Shown here piece after piece: positions 1 through 5,437 of a stretch of 5,618 nucleotides of DNA. The translations under genes and the position numbers were made by a program. The notes beneath the pieces are model-generated. The model was given only the letters and a program-made list of their open reading frames with translations. It did not search any database and was not told the DNA's origin. The stretch is taken from assembly GCA_026417425.1 (NCBI GenBank), contig JAOADF010000006.1, forward strand, positions 1 through 5,618, read 5' to 3'. Within the stretch, counting starts at the first letter, position 1; every line of letters begins with the position of its first letter. This DNA comes from Dictyoglomaceae bacterium. Lineage in GTDB: Bacteria; Dictyoglomota; Dictyoglomia; Dictyoglomales; Dictyoglomaceae.

Positions 1-130
1 GATAAAGAAAAATACTCCTGTTTTTTATGTTCAGAGATTAACTTTTTTAATTAATGAAAGACCTTTTGAGTTTGTAGAATCGGTTTTAAGGGGAGATAGA
101 TATCAGTTATATGTGGAATTAACTACATAA
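1..130 (+). CDS. GntR/HutC-family transcriptional regulator, C-terminal end of UTRA domain (5' truncated)
   Basis: The frame starting at base 2 is open from the window edge to a TAA at 128-130, giving 42 residues that begin IKKNTPVFYVQRLTF. The segment PFEFVESVLRGDRYQLYVEL near the end matches the closing strands of the UTRA ligand-binding domain, where a bulky-x-x-RGDRY(R/Q)-x-x-(V/I)EL pattern is typical of HutC/NagR-type GntR regulators. UTRA domains bind small effectors, often phosphorylated amino sugars, and release the N-terminal winged helix from DNA. The DNA-binding half lies outside the window. The stop codon is embedded in the SD of anmK, so the two genes are probably co-transcribed and the regulator probably controls the locus. 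Family assignment is from the motif; the effector (for example GlcNAc-6-P or MurNAc-6-P) is inference. Confidence 0.8.
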   Translation, partial: IKKNTPVFYVQRLTFLINERPFEFVESVLRGDRYQLYVELTT

Positions 131-134
131 GGAG
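129..134 (+). promoter_or_regulatory. Shine-Dalgarno of anmK overlapping the upstream stop codon
   Basis: AAGGAG lies seven bases before the ATG at 142. Its first two A residues are the last two bases of the regulator's TAA. The overlap means a terminating ribosome sits directly on the anmK initiation region, supporting translational coupling, and it fixes 142 as the anmK start. Confidence 0.8.
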
Positions 135-141
135 AAAAAAA

Positions 142-1341
142 ATGAATTTTGTAAAAAATATTTCTCCTAATGACAAAAGACTGATTTTAGGAATGATGTC
201 GGGGACATCCTGTGATGGAATTTCCTGTGCATTAATAGAAGTTCAAGGTTTAAGAGAAGAAAAAAAAATTAGATTTATAGGACATTATCAATATTCTTAT
301 CCCAAGGAAATCAAAGAAAAAATTTTTAAAGTTTATCCTCCCAATTCTTTTCAAGCAAAGGACCTAGTTAGACTTCATCATATTATTGGAGAAGTATTTG
401 CTGATGTAGGTTTGGAATTGTTAAAGAGACTAAATATTAAGAAAGAGGATCTTTTTGCGATTTCTGCCCAAGGACCAATTTTATACCATGATCCTCCATC
501 GGAGGAAAATAATTATCAAGGAGCTCATATGGAGATTGGAGAGTCCGCTGTTATTGCGGATAGATTAGAAACTACTACTGTCATGGATTTGAGAGCAGCA
601 GATATTGCAGGAGGGGGTCATGGTGCTCCTTTAAGTGTTTATGTAGATTATATACTTTTTAAAGATAGGAATATAAATAGAGCTGTTCAGAATATTGGGG
701 GTATTGCTAACGTAACTTTTCTTCATAAAGATATCTCATGGGATTCTCTAATGTCCTTTGATTGTGGACCTGGAAACATGCTTATTGATTATGGTGTAAG
801 ATATTTTACTCAAGGGAAATTAGAGTATGATGTTGATGGTAATATAGCAAAGAAGGGAAAAATTGATAAAGAAATTCTCTCCACCCTTATGGATCATCCC
901 TATATTAAAAAGAAACCTCCTAAAACTACGGGAAGAGAACTTTTTGGTGAGGAATTTTTCAAAAAAGTTTTAAAAATAGCGGAAAAGAAAAAGCTTTCCT
1001 TTGAAGATATTATTGCCACTTTAACAGCCTTCACTGTGGAGGCTATTGCCTATAATTATGAGAAATTTTATCCCAAAGGTTATGAACTGGAAGAGGTGAT
1101 ATTGGGGGGAGGAGGAACTTATAATAAGACTATGGTAGAATGGATTAAAAAGCGCCTTAATCCAATAAAAGTTAAAACCCATGAAGATTTTGGAATTCCC
1201 AATGATGCAAGAGAGGCAATAACTTGGGCAGTCTTGGCGGACGAAATGTTATTTGGAGTTCCCAATAATGTTCCTTCTGCATCAGGAGCAAAATATCCTG
1301 TTTTAGGAGGGAAAATTTCCCTTCCCCCTTTTAAAAGATGA
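142..1341 (+). CDS. anmK: Anhydro-N-acetylmuramic acid kinase
   Basis: Cytoplasmic ASKHA-fold kinase of the AnmK family, known to hydrolyse the 1,6-anhydro bond of anhMurNAc and phosphorylate O6, giving MurNAc-6-phosphate for peptidoglycan recycling (normally followed by a MurQ etherase, not seen here). At 399 residues it is slightly longer than typical members (about 360-390). Motifs in order: phosphate-1 loop GMMSGTSCDG (17-26), a DLRAADIAGGGHGAPL block (149-164), QNIGGIANVT (183-192), FDCGPGN (206-212) whose Asp207 corresponds to the family's proposed catalytic base, KTTGRELFG (261-269), adenosine-side GGGG (322-325), and C-terminal DAREA (355-359) and NVPSASGA (376-383). Two family motifs diverge: the usual SGTSxDGxD ends in Ser28, and the usual SHGQT loop reads SAQGP (108-112). 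It follows the regulator by 11 bases and overlaps the next gene by four. The family call is firm; the exact sugar substrate is slightly less so. Confidence 0.93.
   Translation: MNFVKNISPNDKRLILGMMSGTSCDGISCALIEVQGLREEKKIRFIGHYQYSYPKEIKEKIFKVYPPNSFQAKDLVRLHHIIGEVFADVGLELLKRLNIKKEDLFAISAQGPILYHDPPSEENNYQGAHMEIGESAVIADRLETTTVMDLRAADIAGGGHGAPLSVYVDYILFKDRNINRAVQNIGGIANVTFLHKDISWDSLMSFDCGPGNMLIDYGVRYFTQGKLEYDVDGNIAKKGKIDKEILSTLMDHPYIKKKPPKTTGRELFGEEFFKKVLKIAEKKKLSFEDIIATLTAFTVEAIAYNYEKFYPKGYELEEVILGGGGTYNKTMVEWIKKRLNPIKVKTHEDFGIPNDAREAITWAVLADEMLFGVPNNVPSASGAKYPVLGGKISLPPFKR
1306..1324 (+). repeat. Small inverted repeat at the 3' end of anmK, just before the PIG-L start
   Basis: GGGAAA-A-TTTCCC is a perfect palindrome at 1309-1321. 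As RNA it can extend to a seven-pair stem (1306-1312 with 1318-1324, including one G-U) around a five-base loop. It lies 14 bases before the ATG of the next gene, which has no recognisable SD of its own. It is inside the coding sequence for the residues around GGKISLPP, so the symmetry may be coincidental. No U-tract follows, so it is not an intrinsic terminator. Confidence 0.35.
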
Positions 1342-1988
1342 AGATAATTGCTATTGATGCTCATATTATGGATGCGGAGTTGTTGGCAGGAGGGCTCGCT
1401 GTTAAATACTCTCCCTTTGGTCATGATATAAAATTTATTTCCCTTACGGGAAGGAAAGAAGATCCTCTATATGAAGATATGAAGAGAGCAGGAAAGATAT
1501 TAGGGGCATCTTCAGAATGTCTTCAAATTAGAAAAGAGGATCTTTTTAAGGAATCTGTAATAAATAATATTACGATCCTTCTTCTTAAAGAGAAGCCTGA
1601 TTTTTTGATTACCCATTGGAGTGGAAGTTGGCATCCTACCCATAGAAAAACTCATTTTTTAATCTTAGAATCTCTTCAAAGAATTTTAAAAATTTCAAGT
1701 TTTTCTCTCTCCCTTGAAAATATTCTTTTTGGAGAAAATTTTGAAGATTTAAAAGATTTCTCACCGGATTTATATATTCCTTTAGAAGAGGAAGAGGTTA
1801 ACAAATGGTTCTCAGCCTTAGAAGAATTTAGAATTTTTAGAGAAGAAAAAAGTTTAGATTTTAAGGGAAATCTTTCCTATTTTCCCTATAAAGGATTCTA
1901 TAAATCCATGGTAAGGATTCATGGATTAGAAATAGGAGTGAATTATGCCATTGTTTTTAAAAAGTGGCATATATCAAAATTATTATAA
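1338..1988 (+). CDS. PIG-L/LmbE-family (N-acetylglucosaminyl deacetylase-like) protein with altered catalytic motif
   Basis: 216 residues, a usual length for this Rossmann-like family of zinc-dependent N-acyl-sugar deacetylases. The N-terminal strand and motif read IIAIDAHIMDAELLAGG (3-19), matching the family's AHPDDAE-x-x-x-GG. His9 and Asp12 fit the zinc-ligand positions, but Met11 replaces the Asp that acts as general base, and Ile10 replaces Pro. Strand FISLTGR (33-39) follows. The second motif HPTH (99-102) matches the usual HPDH, with His102 as third zinc ligand and Thr for Asp. FSPDLYIPLEEEEVNKW (141-157) and RIHGLEIGVNYAIVF (193-207) match the family's PDxYxDI and RxxGxxxGxxYAExF segments. 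Start: the ATG overlaps the anmK stop (ATGA), with no SD, so translation is probably coupled. The fold is confident. Deacetylase activity is uncertain: it may use another base, have another reaction, or be a binding protein. Confidence 0.85.
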   Translation: MKIIAIDAHIMDAELLAGGLAVKYSPFGHDIKFISLTGRKEDPLYEDMKRAGKILGASSECLQIRKEDLFKESVINNITILLLKEKPDFLITHWSGSWHPTHRKTHFLILESLQRILKISSFSLSLENILFGENFEDLKDFSPDLYIPLEEEEVNKWFSALEEFRIFREEKSLDFKGNLSYFPYKGFYKSMVRIHGLEIGVNYAIVFKKWHISKLL

Positions 1989-2057
1989 TTGGGGGTGAGA
2001 GAAGAAATTTTTTAGCAAGTTTTTAAATTAGTAAATCTTATAGGAGGTTTATAAGAA
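1989..2057 (+). other. 69-base intergenic gap before the binding-protein gene, with strong SD
   Basis: The only clear element is AGGAGG at 2042-2047, ten bases before the ATG at 2058, which decides that start. The rest is A/T-rich. No good -35/-10 pair placed far enough upstream of the SD was found, and no convincing hairpin or terminator, so the simplest reading is continued transcription from upstream. A weak internal promoter cannot be excluded. Confidence 0.6.
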
Positions 2058-3572
2058 ATGAAAAAATTTTTCTCAATTTCTCTTATAATTTTATTTGTTT
2101 TATTATCTTTCTCTGTGGGACAGATTAAAAGAGGGGGAACTTTAACCATAGGGGTAGACCAGGAAGTGGTAGGTTTAGATCCTAATATTGTAACTGCCTT
2201 TTCTTCCTTTAGAAGAATAGATTTACTATATAATCGCCTTGTTAGGTATGATAATAATCTAAACATTGTCCCAGATCTTGCGATATCCTGGAAAATACTA
2301 GATAATCTGACATATATTTTTAATCTTAGAAGGGGTGTAAAATTTCATAATGGAAGAGAGCTCACCGCAGAAGATGTGAAATATACTTTAGAAAGGATTC
2401 TTGATCCAAAAACTGGCTCTCCAGGTCGTTCCTTTATTGAACCTATATCAAGCATTGAAATAATTGATAAATATACAGTTAAAATAAAACTCTCTACTCC
2501 TTTGGCTTCCTTGTTAAGTGGATTAGCATCTAATAATTGTGCTATTGTTCCCAAAGAAGAGGTAGAAAAATATGGAAATCTTCAAAGAAATGTTGTAGGT
2601 ACTGGCCCTTTTAAATTAGCAGAATGGGTTCCTGATAATTATATGAGACTGGTAAGAAATCCTGATTATTTTGAAAAGGGACTACCTTATCTCGACGAAG
2701 TTATATATAGAGTTATTCCAGAACAAACTTCTCTTCTTGCAGGTCTGAAAGCAGGTACTCTTGACATGGCTACAATTAATGATGGAAGTGTTATTTTACA
2801 AGCAAAGAGGGACCCAAATCTTGTAGTAATGCAAAAACCAGGAATAAATGTGAGAACCTTTGGATTTAATACTACAAGAAAACCCTTTGATGATTTGAGA
2901 GTTAGGCAGGCAATTGCTCTTGCTATAGATAGAGAAGAGATAGTTACTACTGCAGAGTTTGGTATGGCAATGCCTTCAGGTCCTATACCTGCCTCTGTAA
3001 AGAAATGGGCAAAATCTTATAAACTTTTACCTTTTTCAAGGCCAAATCTAAAAAAGGCTAAGGAGTTATTAGCTGAAGCAGGATATCCTAATGGATTTTC
3101 TTTCAAAATAGTATGTTCTCCAACTTATGAGGGTGGAATTGGAGTAGCTCAGGTTATACAAAATCAATTAAAGAAGATAGGATTAAAACCAGAATTAGAA
3201 GTTCTTGAATGGGGTATATACATTGATCGATGGAGAAAGAGAGATTTTGATTCCATGGTAGAGCTTAGAGGTGGAGATCCTGAGCCTGATAGATTCCTAT
3301 ATCGTATATTACATAGTAAGGGAGCAGTTAATAATTTCTTATTTAAAGATGAAGATGTAGATAAGCTGTTAGATGAAGGGAGAAAATTAACAAAATATGA
3401 AGAAAGGAAACCTATATATGATAAACTACAAAGTCTTATCTCAGAAAAAGCTCCAGTAATCTTCCTATATGTACCATATGAGACACAAATATTAAAGCCT
3501 TACGTCAAAGATTTCAAACAGATAGGAAATGGTGCTCTATATTATCTTACAAGTACTTGGTTAGATAAATAA
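2058..3572 (+). CDS. Family-5 extracellular solute-binding protein of an Opp/Dpp-type ABC transporter
   Basis: 504 residues, normal for the SBP_bac_5 family. An N-terminal signal peptide is visible: MKK, a hydrophobic core FFSISLIILFVLLSF, then SVGQ, with cleavage likely near residues 20-22. There is no lipobox Cys, so the product is predicted to be released or held non-covalently. Mature-protein hallmarks: RGGTLTIGVD (25-34), the family signature around residues 75-113 (A-x-SW, TYIFNLRRGVKFHNG, LTAEDVKYTLER), VGTGPFKLAEW (180-190), NPDYF (201-205), AIDREEI (289-295) and GGDPEPDRFL (405-414). It captures ligand outside the membrane and delivers it to the two permeases encoded next. Family members bind di/oligopeptides, nickel, murein tripeptide or, in several thermophiles, oligosaccharides; sequence alone does not decide. 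The linkage to anmK and a PIG-L gene favours a muropeptide or amino-sugar oligosaccharide, which is inference. Confidence 0.93.
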   Translation: MKKFFSISLIILFVLLSFSVGQIKRGGTLTIGVDQEVVGLDPNIVTAFSSFRRIDLLYNRLVRYDNNLNIVPDLAISWKILDNLTYIFNLRRGVKFHNGRELTAEDVKYTLERILDPKTGSPGRSFIEPISSIEIIDKYTVKIKLSTPLASLLSGLASNNCAIVPKEEVEKYGNLQRNVVGTGPFKLAEWVPDNYMRLVRNPDYFEKGLPYLDEVIYRVIPEQTSLLAGLKAGTLDMATINDGSVILQAKRDPNLVVMQKPGINVRTFGFNTTRKPFDDLRVRQAIALAIDREEIVTTAEFGMAMPSGPIPASVKKWAKSYKLLPFSRPNLKKAKELLAEAGYPNGFSFKIVCSPTYEGGIGVAQVIQNQLKKIGLKPELEVLEWGIYIDRWRKRDFDSMVELRGGDPEPDRFLYRILHSKGAVNNFLFKDEDVDKLLDEGRKLTKYEERKPIYDKLQSLISEKAPVIFLYVPYETQILKPYVKDFKQIGNGALYYLTSTWLDK

Positions 3573-3585
3573 TATTTAGTTTTTT

Positions 3586-3618
3586 ATGGGAGGGGAGGAT
3601 TCGAAAAACCCCTCCCAT
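3586..3618 (+). repeat. Perfect 10-bp inverted repeat between binding-protein and permease genes
   Basis: ATGGGAGGGG at 3586-3595 is exactly complementary to CCCCTCCCAT at 3609-3618, around a 13-base loop. This is a strikingly G/C-rich stem in an A/T-rich genome. It begins 14 bases after the binding-protein stop. On the plus strand no U-tract follows the stem, and on the minus strand an A-run follows, so it does not look like an intrinsic terminator in either direction. A stable intercistronic hairpin here would protect the upstream message from 3' decay, a known way of giving binding proteins higher expression than permeases (as with malE/malF). That role is inferred for this locus. Confidence 0.75.
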
Positions 3619-3625
3619 GAGGGAG
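3612..3625 (+). promoter_or_regulatory. Alternative hairpin that would sequester the permease Shine-Dalgarno
   Basis: CTCCC (3612-3616) pairs perfectly with GGGAG (3621-3625) across the four-base loop ATGA. GAGGGAG (3619-3625) is the SD for the ATG at 3633, seven bases downstream. CTCCC is also part of the right arm of the larger inverted repeat at 3586-3618, so the two stems cannot form together: the large stem leaves the SD free, and the small stem hides it. The base pairing is seen directly; a switching function is inference. Confidence 0.5.
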
Positions 3626-3632
3626 TCAAGCT

Positions 3633-4583
3633 ATGGGAAAATATATTATAAAAAGGTTATTATCTATTATTCCTGTAATATTTGGGGTATCTATTTTAGT
3701 ATTTTTCTTAGTAAGATTAATTCCAGGTACAGCCTTGGAATTGTTTTTAGGAACTCAAGTAGAAGCAACTCCTGAACAGATAGAGGAATTAAAAAGAATT
3801 TTTGGAGAAGATAAACCTATTCCTATTCTATATTTTGAATGGTTATTCAGAGTTTTAAAGGGTGATTTTGGATACTCCTTAAGAACCAGTAGACCTGTTC
3901 TCCCTGATATATTAAGTAGATTACCTCTCAGTTTAGAGTTAACTATATTATCTTTATTTCTTTCTGTGATAATTGGAATTCCCTTGGGAATACTATCTTC
4001 TCTGAAACAGAGTCCTATTATTGAATTTTTGATTAGGATTATCGGTCTTATAGGGCTTTCCTTGCCCCAATTTTGGCTTGCTACTCTTTTTGTTATTTTA
4101 TTTTCTCCTTTTGAAGGGTGGATTCCCATGGGAAACTTTATTCCCTTTTTTCAAAATCCTTTTTTAAACATAAGGATGCTATTTTTACCATCCTTAGCTA
4201 TTGGGCTAGGTTTAGGAGCGGTAGTAATGAGATTTACTCGAAATAGTATCTTAGAAGTGCTTCAGATGGATTACATTAAGACTGCAAAGGCAAAAGGACT
4301 TCCTCAAAGAATTGTGTTATTTAAACATGCTTTAAGAAATGCTCTTCTTCCGATAGTTACAGTTTTAGGGTTCAATGCAGGATACCTTTTAGGTGGAGCT
4401 ATAGTTATCGAAGAGGTATTTGCTCTTCCAGGAATGGGAAGATTAGCTTTATATGCTATCTTTCAAAGGGACTATCCCCTTCTTCAAGGAATTGTTTTAA
4501 TAATTTCCTTCCTTTTTGTATTTATAAATCTATTAACAGATATAATCTATGCATTTATAGATCCGAGAATTAGATATGAATGA
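3633..4583 (+). CDS. ABC transporter permease, DppB/OppB type
   Basis: 316 residues, the usual length for the first Opp/Dpp permease. The N-terminus KYIIKRLLSIIPVIFGVSIL is the classic start of this subfamily: a short cytoplasmic basic segment, then the first membrane helix (about 9-30). A periplasmic domain follows (LIPG, TPEQIEELKRIFG, then GDFGYSLRTSRPV at 77-89). Five more helices lie near 101-123, 134-158, 183-199, 238-258 and 284-306. The cytoplasmic EAA loop that contacts the ATPase is DYIKTAKAKGLPQ (213-225) and continues to ALRNALLP (233-240). IEEVFALPGMGRL (259-271) and C-terminal DPRIRYE (310-316) are further subfamily hallmarks. It pairs with the next permease to form the translocation pore. 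The start is set by GAGGGAG at 3619-3625. Its SD may be controlled by the overlapping hairpins just upstream. The substrate cannot be read from the sequence. Confidence 0.94.
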   Translation: MGKYIIKRLLSIIPVIFGVSILVFFLVRLIPGTALELFLGTQVEATPEQIEELKRIFGEDKPIPILYFEWLFRVLKGDFGYSLRTSRPVLPDILSRLPLSLELTILSLFLSVIIGIPLGILSSLKQSPIIEFLIRIIGLIGLSLPQFWLATLFVILFSPFEGWIPMGNFIPFFQNPFLNIRMLFLPSLAIGLGLGAVVMRFTRNSILEVLQMDYIKTAKAKGLPQRIVLFKHALRNALLPIVTVLGFNAGYLLGGAIVIEEVFALPGMGRLALYAIFQRDYPLLQGIVLIISFLFVFINLLTDIIYAFIDPRIRYE

Positions 4584-4586
4584 GGT
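4582..4586 (+). promoter_or_regulatory. Shine-Dalgarno of second permease overlapping first permease stop
   Basis: GAGGT starts inside the TGA (4581-4583) of the upstream permease and lies six bases before the ATG at 4593. This layout favours re-initiation by the same ribosome and near-equal synthesis of the two permeases, which assemble as a heterodimer. Confidence 0.7.
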
Positions 4587-4592
4587 TATAAA

Positions 4593-5426
4593 ATGAGATT
4601 CTTTATAAGATTAAAAAGAAATTATATAATCCTTGCAGGATTATCAATTATTATTTTTTACTTATTTTTAGCTATCATGGGAATCTTTTGGACACCTTAT
4701 GATCCTACAGAAATGAATTACCAGGAGATTTTAAAACCTCCTTCCTTTAAGCATCCCTTGGGGACTGATGAGTTTGGAAGAGATATTCTTTCAAGAATTA
4801 TATGGGGTAGTAGAATTTCACTTTTAATAAGCTTTTCTGCTTCTCTTATTGCTTCTTTTTTAGGTATATCTATAGGAGTAATTTCAGGTTTTTGGGGTGG
4901 AAGATTAGATAATTTTTTAATGAGATTTATCGATGTGCTTTTTTCTTTCCCTCCCTTACTTCTTGCGATTTTTATCATGGGAATTTTGGGAGAAAAAACC
5001 TATAATGTAATAATTGCTATTGGAATAGTTTATATACCTCAATTTGCAAGATTAGTTAGAGCAGGAGTTTTAAGTATTAAAAATTTAGATTTTATTCAAT
5101 CCGCCTATGCTATTGGGGGAGGAAGATTTCATATTTTATTTAAGCATGTTTTTCCTAATATTATTGTCCCTATAATTGTTCAAATGTCTTTATGCTTATC
5201 CTTGGGTATTTTATTAGAATCTGCTTTAAGTTTTTTAGGATTAGGAGTTCAACCTCCATATCCATCCTGGGGAAATATGCTAAGTAGTGCTAGAAGATTT
5301 ATGATTATTGCTCCTTGGACCGCAATATTTCCTGGTTTAGCTATAGTAATTTTAGTATTAGGCTTTAATCTCTTTGGTGATGGATTAAGAGATCTTCTTG
5401 ATCCAAGATTAAGAAATCTTAAATAG
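4593..5426 (+). CDS. ABC transporter permease, DppC/OppC type
   Basis: 277 residues, typical for the second Opp/Dpp permease. Order: basic N-terminus, first helix (about 11-31), an extracytoplasmic stretch with YDPTEMN and the subfamily signature HPLGTDEFGRDILSR (54-68), then helices near 75-98, 112-133, 137-157, 191-214 and 238-260. The EAA loop is DFIQSAYAIGGGRFHILFKH (166-185) followed by FPNIIVP; the usual Glu-Ala-Ala reads Ser-Ala-Tyr, a modest departure still within family variation. LSFLGLGVQPPYPSWGNML (212-230) and GDGLRDLLDPRLR (262-274) are strong DppC/OppC marks. The gene follows its partner by nine bases. Usually one or two ATPase genes (DppD/DppF) follow, but the next reading frame does not start like an ATPase, so the energising subunits must lie further away or be shared. 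Confidence 0.94.
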   Translation: MRFFIRLKRNYIILAGLSIIIFYLFLAIMGIFWTPYDPTEMNYQEILKPPSFKHPLGTDEFGRDILSRIIWGSRISLLISFSASLIASFLGISIGVISGFWGGRLDNFLMRFIDVLFSFPPLLLAIFIMGILGEKTYNVIIAIGIVYIPQFARLVRAGVLSIKNLDFIQSAYAIGGGRFHILFKHVFPNIIVPIIVQMSLCLSLGILLESALSFLGLGVQPPYPSWGNMLSSARRFMIIAPWTAIFPGLAIVILVLGFNLFGDGLRDLLDPRLRNLK

Positions 5427-5432
5427 GGGGGA
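5425..5432 (+). promoter_or_regulatory. Shine-Dalgarno selecting a GTG start
   Basis: AGGGGGGA, with a run of six G residues, overlaps the TAG (5424-5426) of the second permease and lies five bases before GTG at 5438. It is the main reason to accept the GTG as a true start rather than a later ATG (5507). Confidence 0.65.
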
Positions 5433-5437
5433 TTTCT

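Noticed and set aside
1119..1424. Minus-strand 101-residue open frame across the anmK/PIG-L junction
   Set aside because: It is antisense to two well-supported genes, has no SD or recognisable domain, and its content is explained as a shadow of conserved coding sequence. The other minus-strand frames (2012-2266, 2345-2554, 3755-4129, 4718-4978, 5249-5449) were rejected for the same reasons.
2012..2041. Possible promoter TTAGCA with TCTTAT 18 bases later, before the binding-protein gene
   Set aside because: Both hexamers match consensus at only four of six bases, and the implied transcription start would fall after the SD at 2042-2047, leaving the message without it.
1989..2057. Operator for the GntR-type regulator
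   Set aside because: I looked for a GT-x-TA-x-AC-like inverted site in the gaps and found none. The operator probably lies upstream of the window, before the regulator gene.
3586..3618. Rho-independent terminator after the binding-protein gene
   Set aside because: The stem is strong, but the bases after it on the plus strand are GAGGGAG with no T-run. The T-run lies before the stem, which gives an A-run on the minus strand, so neither orientation fits an intrinsic terminator.
3617..3775. Alternative ATG at 3617 in a different frame after the SD-like left arm of the hairpin
   Set aside because: It would encode a roughly 52-residue Tyr/Ser/Lys-rich peptide overlapping the permease out of frame, with no family resemblance. 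The permease ATG at 3633 has the better-placed SD.
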